This document shows positions 6,250-9,679 of a stretch of 9,679 bases of DNA, one piece after another. The stretch comes from Streptomyces sp. NRRL F-2664 (GTDB taxonomy: Bacteria > Actinomycetota > Actinomycetes > Streptomycetales > Streptomycetaceae): contig NZ_JOFX01000079.1 of NCBI RefSeq assembly GCF_000719345.1, positions 1 to 9,679 of the forward strand. Reading direction: 5' to 3'. The notes below the pieces were generated by a model. That model had not been told where the DNA came from. It was given only the letters and a program-made list of their open reading frames with translations, and made no database searches. The position numbers were made by a program, and so were the translations under genes. Position 1 is the stretch's first letter, and each line of letters starts with the position of its first letter.

Positions 6250-6495
6250 AGCAGTGGAAATACGAGGAGCCTGGCCCGGCCAGCCACGCAGGCCCGGGCA
6301 CTCGGCATTCGTCGGACGGGGACAGCACGGCCTCCGCCCGGGGCACTGGAAGCACCGTCTCTCTCGGAGTGCTGGCACTTCACGCCCTTCTCCGCGACAA
6401 GACCAAGGACCGTCTGCCACCGAGGCATCCGGGACACGCACGTCCGGCAGCGACCCCATCAAGTCCGGGTCGAAGAAGCAGTTCACGTCATCCAC
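6250..6495 (-). pseudogene. Decayed gene of an uncharacterised actinobacterial family, split over three frames
   Basis: GTG 6495 on the minus strand opens DDVNCFFDPDLMGSLPDVRV then PDASVA. Near 6430 the frame shifts and continues WQTVLGLVAEKGVKCQHSE. Near 6355 it shifts again to VLPVPRAEAVLS (6355-6320), and near 6320 it returns to the first frame as PTNAECPGLRGWP (to 6278). Read in order, these blocks resemble the N-terminal half of a roughly 150-residue Streptomyces protein family I know only as hypothetical, which continues with LRVWP and an acidic EEEIDFDVDL segment; that part is missing. At least three indels separate the blocks. No ribosome site is clear. The frame pattern is seen directly; family membership is from memory and should be checked. 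Function unknown; an immunity role would be a guess. Confidence 0.55.
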
Positions 6496-6659
6496 AGCAG
6501 GTCAGCCACCCCCGCCGTGCTGCCTCGGCTCACCGACTCGACGCACCCCTGTTTCCCTTGGCCAAAGACATGGGGCACCCCCCGGGAAGCGTTGGTTCTA
6601 GCGGTTGTCGCAACACCCCAGTTCACTCCGCCTCGCCCGACCACTGATGGTGCCCCCCC

Positions 6660-6673
6660 GAGTTGTGTAACAG
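6660..6673 (+). repeat. Possible left terminal repeat of the IS256-type remnant
   Basis: gagttgtgtaacag lies about 85 bases before the transposase ATG. IS256-family ends commonly contain a TTGTGTAACA-like motif. No matching right end is found because the element is truncated, so this is tentative. Confidence 0.4.
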
Positions 6674-6757
6674 CGATCTCCGCATAGCCCCTGGTCAAGG
6701 GGCGGCCATCGCGCAACTCTCCGCCTAGAGAGGTTCGTTGAAGCGAGAGGCGCCGCG

Positions 6758-7383
6758 ATGGCCTTGCCCCGGCATGACCTGCTCCGCCTGATGGAGTCCC
6801 TGCGGACGGCGGACGGAAGCGAGTTGATCAGGACCCCGGCCGAGCGGATCCAGCAGAACTCATCGAGGCCGAGGCACCGCCCACATCGGCGCGGAGCCCG
6901 AGCGAGCACACCGGGACCCGCACGACGATGCGCAACGGACACCGGGAGAAGGTGCTGACCACACAGGCCGGAGACCTGGGCCTGGCGATCCCCGAGGTCC
7001 GCACCGGGTCGTTCTTCCCGTCGCTTCCGGAAGGTCGGCGGCGCATCGGACGGGCTCTCTACGCGGTCGTCATGGAGGCATACGGTGCAGGCGTGTCCAC
7101 CCGCAGCGTGGACGACCTGGCCAAGGCCCTCGGCAGTGACACAGGCATCTCCACGAGCGAGGTCTCCAGGATCTGCGGCCCTCGACGTCGAGCTGAGCGT
7201 GTTCCGCCCCCGCCCCCTGGCCCACACCCGCTTCCCCTGCATCTGTCTGGATGCCCTCTACTGCAAGGCCCCACCAGATCGTCTCGCAGGCCGTGGTCGC
7301 CGCCACTGGCATCACCCGAGGACGGCGGACTCGAGGTCCTGGGGCTGATGGCCGACGACAGTGGGACAGAGGTGTTCTGGAGC
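6758..7383 (+). pseudogene. IS256-family transposase, truncated with four frameshifts
   Basis: ATG 6758 begins MALPRHDLLRLMESLRTADG, the usual N-terminus. A lost G near 6856 moves the frame to LIEAEA, then MRNGHREKVLTTQAGDLGLA and IPEVRTGSFFPS, followed by RRRIGRALYAVVMEAYGAGV and STRSVDDLAKALG, all hallmark blocks of this family. Further shifts near 7180, 7270 and 7315 give LDVELSVFRPRPLAHTRFP with ICLDALYCKA (first catalytic Asp present), then HQIVSQAVVAATGIT, then SPEDGGLEVLGLMADDSG and TEVFWSG. Similarity stops at about 7383, before the second Asp and the Glu of the DDE triad. The copy cannot be active. The family assignment is strong because successive blocks appear in the right order at the right spacing. 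Confidence 0.88.
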
Positions 7384-7552
7384 GGACATCGCCCGCGGAC
7401 CGCTGGCAGGACGCCTGCTCGGTCCACGACAGAGGCTTCGGAACCACGCGGCAACGGCCAGCGCCCTGCGGAGCACCCTGAGCGACCCCTGGCAGTGAAC
7501 ACACCCCACCCCCATCTCTCTCCTCTTTGCGCACAGGGGGTAGGTCAGCACA

Positions 7553-7579
7553 GTCACCATCCGCCTGGCGGGTGGTGAC
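7553..7579. terminator. Inverted repeat with 13-bp arms, possible terminator
   Basis: gtcaccatccgcc and ggcgggtggtgac pair across a single T with one A/G mismatch (wobble-like in one strand). Such near-palindromes occur at transcript ends and at IS boundaries; no T-run follows, so the role is uncertain. Confidence 0.4.
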
Positions 7580-7617
7580 CTGCAAGAACGGTCAACCGTC
7601 AACGGCTGGCCTTACCC

Positions 7618-7665
7618 CTCAGGTTCCCTCTCAGGTTCTCCCCCAGTTTCTCCGTCAGCTTCCCC
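7618..7665. repeat. Four degenerate 12-bp tandem repeats
   Basis: The units ctcaggttccct, ctcaggttctcc, cccagtttctcc and gtcagcttcccc follow without gaps. On the minus strand one frame reads the four-residue periodic LGKLTEKLGENLRGNLRGK, but it has no start codon and is bounded by stops, so it is at best a fragment. Confidence 0.6.
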
Positions 7666-7775
7666 AACTGCGGTACGTGCTTCGGCCTGCAAGATCACCA
7701 CCACCTTGCATTCACACCAGGTTCAACAGGGATGTCGGTGAGGGGGAGGGCAAACCGCCCGGACCAGCGGTCAGA

Positions 7776-8228
7776 TCAAGGAGAGGCGTGACCGTCGCCT
7801 CCAGTTCTGTTCAGGCGGCGGTGAGCGTGACGCGACGCGGCCGTCTCCTCCTCCTGCACGGCTTCTTCCAAGGTCGTCATGAGGTGCCTGCTGACCCGCA
7901 TCCCCGCGGCGTCGTGATGGGCGCGGACCGTGGTGGAGTCCACGCTGACCAGCGACAATTCCGACCTGCCCACCCGAGCACCCTCGGCGATCAGGCCTTC
8001 CAGCAGCGCGGTGAACACACCGGCGTCCCGCCTTACGCGAAAGCGCCCGTAGACAATGGGCCAGGGTCCGAACTCGGCAGGCATCTCCCGCCGCTGCCCA
8101 CTGGAGCGAAACCGCCAGATCACACCCTCGAACTGCTCCCGCAACCGCTCCGGATACGGGCCGTACCTACCGATCGGCAAGTACGGCTCGATGAACTGCT
8201 ACCGGGCATTGGCCAGTTGCCTACGCAT
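7776..8228 (-). pseudogene. IS5-family transposase, N-terminal part with nonsense codon
   Basis: ATG 8228 opens MRRQLANAR, then TAG at 8199-8201 where a Trp codon (TGG) is expected, then in the same frame QFIEPYLPIGRYGPYPERLR and EQFEGVIWRFRSSGQRREMP. This is the N-terminal helical domain of Streptomyces IS5-type transposases. LSLVSVDSTTVRAHHDAAGM follows, with the first catalytic Asp in VDSTT. Similarity fades after LEEAVQEEETAAS and the frame stops at 7776, so the second half with the remaining Asp and Glu is missing. A ribosome could restart at an internal codon after the TAG, but the product would still lack its active site. The family call is firm; activity is excluded by truncation. Confidence 0.85.
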
Positions 8229-8373
8229 CACAGCCCCAGTCCTACCGGATTCCACCCCGCGAAACGAGGCAGAACCCATCAGCTGATCACGACATCACAC
8301 AGGCCTAGTTGTTCTGTCGCGGGAGGTTGTGGACGGGTGATGCAGATCTCGGTTAAGGGATCTTGAAATGGGT

Positions 8374-8432
8374 GAGGGCCTTCTGGCCTGGTGTGGATTG
8401 CGACATCTGCACCGGCGACCAGAAAGGCCCTC
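8374..8432. repeat. Inverted repeat flanking the start of the IS481 remnant
   Basis: gagggccttctgg (8374-8386) pairs with ccagaaaggccctc (8419-8432) apart from one bulged A. The 32-base interior contains a second short complement (ctggtgt/gcaccgg-like). It sits in the transposase leader and could form a hairpin limiting readthrough transcription or translation. Confidence 0.6.
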
Positions 8433-9084
8433 GCGCCCCACCGTAATGCACCCCTGACCGAGACTTGGACGACTCCGGCTGGCCCGCTGCGTGGTCGAGG
8501 ACGGCGGCTGGCCCCTGCGGCGAGCCGCCGAACGCTTCCAGGTCTCGCCCACCACCGCCCAGCGGTGGGCCACTCGCTATCGCGCCATGGGCGAAGTGGG
8601 CATGGAAGACCGCTCATCACGTCCCCGTCACAGCCCGCGCCGCACCCCGACCCGCGCCGAACGCCGGATCATCAAGGTCCGCGTCACCCGCCGCTGGGGA
8701 CCGGCCCGCATCGCAGGCCTCCTGGACCTGGTCCCCTCGACCGTGCACCGGGTCCTGACACGCTTCGGCCCGGCCCGTCTCAGCCACCTGGACCGGGCCA
8801 CCGGCCACGTCATACGCCGCTACGAACGCGACCGGCCCGGCGAACTCGTCCACGTCGACATCAAGAAACTCGGGAACATCCCCGACGGCGGCGGCCACAA
8901 GACCCTCGGCCGCCAGGCCGGCCGCAAGAACCGGGCCAACGCCGGCTACAGCTACATCCACACCGCCGTCGACGACCACTCCCGCCTCGCCTACAGCGAG
9001 ATCCTCGCCGACGAGAGGAAGGACACCGCCACCGCCTTCAGCGGGTCCAGGCCTACTTCACCAGCGCCGGGATCACCGTTCGCA
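8391..9084 (+). pseudogene. IS481-family transposase, truncated and frameshifted
   Basis: The first frame ends with PHRNAPLTET, then one extra T in gacttgg (about 8464-8467) breaks it; deleting that T restores TGRLRLARCVVEDGGWPLRR. The continuing frame has the HTH region AAERFQVSPTTAQRWATRYR, the Arg-rich linker, RRWGPARIAGLLDLVPSTVH, and the first catalytic Asp in ELVHVDIKKLGNIPDGG, followed by YIHTAVDDHSRLAYSEILAD. Near 9035 the frame shifts again to RVQAYFTSAGITVRR, where the family normally goes on to LTDNGSCYRS with the second Asp. That part and the Glu region are absent: sequence after about 9084 belongs to another element. A left end beginning tgtggacgggtgatgcagat at 8328 is plausible. 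The true start codon is unclear (GTG 8391 or a lost codon near 8433). Confidence 0.87.
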
Positions 9085-9089
9085 GGCGC

Positions 9090-9275
9090 CCTCGCCCCCT
9101 TGCCTCCGTCCAGGCCGCCTACTCCCACTCGGCGACTGCCTGCTCGTCGCGTTCGGCAAACTCGCGGGGCGGGGACCTTCGGGTTGAAGTCGGGCCGGTG
9201 CATCAGCATCGCGGCACCGGAGGCGCCGTGGGATGTGTGGAACCTTTTCGCCGTTCAGCGCGGCCAGGCTAAGCG
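9090..9275 (-). pseudogene. IS630-type transposase fragment (winged-helix region)
   Basis: The minus strand reads RFHTSHGASGAAMLMHRPDF then NPKVPAP from 9245 downward, matching the segment of Streptomyces IS630 transposases with RFHVSHGVSGATRLMHRLGFSP. Near 9165 the frame shifts by one and continues REFAERDEQAVAEWE, the usual AERDEQAV-EW motif, then TAG (9119-9121), then AAWTEARGRG in the same frame. An upstream segment LAWPR-stop-TAKRFH suggests the remnant begins near 9275. Only the helix-turn-helix joining region is present, with no DDE domain. It abuts the broken end of the IS481 remnant in opposite orientation. The match is by remembered motifs, and the order of blocks makes it convincing. 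Confidence 0.72.
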
Positions 9276-9388
9276 ACTCGCCAGCGAACCCTCTACGCCA
9301 TTCGGAGCTCTGATCGGTGGAGACGAAACGGTCGTTGTTCTGGTGGGATTCTTATCGATCATCTTCCTTTGAGCTTTTGAGGTCTGTT

Positions 9389-9679
9389 GTGCCTTCTGAT
9401 CAATGTGGCCGTCGTGTCCGCCGTGTTCGCCGTGTTCGCCGTGGCAGTGTGGCGGGTCTTCTTGCTCTGGCGGCGGGTGCCGCCGTCGGGGGCGGCACAG
9501 GCGAGGCCTTTTCTGCTCCCGGTTCCCGCTCCACAGCTGCTGCTGTGCCTGGTGTTTCCGATGCTGTGTCGGGTGTGTTTGCGCCGGGTGAGGAGGCGGG
9601 GGGTGCGGTGGATGTGCGGACCGGCCGCTACTCCCTGGAGGTGCCGCTCCTGGCGACGGCGGGGCGTGGGGAGGCTTCG
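9389..9679 (+). CDS. Secreted RHS/SpvB-like protein, N-terminal part (runs off the window)
   Basis: GTG 9389 follows GAGG (9379-9382) with a six-base spacer. The frame stays open to the window end, 97 codons. It begins PSDQCGRRVRRVRRVRRG, an unusually Arg-rich n-region built from three 9-bp tandem repeats (9413-9439), then SVAGLLALAAGAAVGG as hydrophobic core, and a likely cleavage near AFSA (residues 40-43). The RRGSVAGL stretch could act as a twin-arginine-like signal, but ordinary Sec export is as likely. Residues 64-90 read FAPGEEAGGAVDVRTGRYSL then EVPLLATAG, the opening motif of RHS/YD-repeat and SpvB/TcC-like proteins. A large cell-surface or secreted toxin-delivery polypeptide is therefore expected downstream. 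Family call good, role inferred. Confidence 0.75.
   Translation, partial: MPSDQCGRRVRRVRRVRRGSVAGLLALAAGAAVGGGTGEAFSAPGSRSTAAAVPGVSDAVSGVFAPGEEAGGAVDVRTGRYSLEVPLLATAGRGEAS

Larger units (their letters stand above)
7384..7775. other. Non-coding stretch between IS256 and IS5 remnants
   Basis: No supported gene is present. The region holds an inverted repeat (7553-7579) and a degenerate 12-bp tandem repeat (7618-7665), listed separately. The first 110 bases continue open frames from the IS256 remnant but do not match that family. They are probably flanking DNA joined by deletion. Confidence 0.4.

Noticed and set aside
6590..6640. A sequence resembling an IS end (tgttgcgacaaccgc on the minus strand).
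   Set aside because: No partner repeat or attached transposase was found, so it cannot be assigned.
7660..7740. A minus-strand frame reading KVVVILQAEARTAVGEADGE and ending in GEPEREPEG.
   Set aside because: It has a stop just upstream and no start codon; too short to call even a fragment.
9007..9372. The 3' part of the open frame continuing from the IS481 remnant.
   Set aside because: After the shift near 9035 the reading has no IS481 similarity; it runs antisense through the IS630 remnant.
1..9679. A CRISPR array, tRNA or rRNA gene.
   Set aside because: No regularly spaced repeats and no cloverleaf or rRNA-like sequence were seen on either strand.

Overview
The window looks like Streptomyces or a close actinomycete relative. 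It is GC-rich throughout, its genes strongly prefer G or C at third codon positions, and two genes carry the rare TTA codon that makes translation depend on the bldA tRNA in this genus. The mix of intact accessory genes and many broken transposases resembles the variable arm of a linear chromosome or a large linear plasmid. That placement is inference; no telomere, replication or transfer gene is visible.

Left part (1-1260): the 3' end of a Streptomyces-type transposase with a frameshift in a GGCCCC repeat, then the tail of an RHS/YD-repeat-like protein, a perfect 28-bp palindrome, and a frameshifted internal fragment of an IS110-type transposase.

Centre left (1228-3740): a minus-strand gene for a 512-residue protein with two Cys/His clusters and two similar C-terminal helical modules, closed by a good intrinsic terminator. 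A possible small ORF lies just upstream. Before that is a broken isoamylase early-set (CBM48-like) gene with two compensating indels and an in-frame stop. A perfect 32-bp palindrome follows, then a short plus-strand gene for a 60-residue hydrophilic protein with a strong terminator hairpin.

Centre (4129-6495): two intact minus-strand genes, a class V PLP-dependent enzyme and a SnoaL/NTF2-like small protein, each with one TTA codon. Upstream of the second is a decayed minus-strand gene spread over all three frames.

Right part (6660-9275): an insertion-sequence graveyard. Remnants of IS256, IS5, IS481 and IS630 type transposases follow one another, every one truncated and carrying frameshifts, nonsense codons or both.

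Right edge (9389-9679): the start of a secreted protein with an Arg-rich signal peptide and an RHS/SpvB-like N-terminal motif, running out of the window. With the RHS-like tail at the left edge, the window may lie in a rearranged RHS toxin neighbourhood.

I see no complete new defence or biosynthetic system. The least explained intact item is the Cys/His-cluster protein at 1277-2815.
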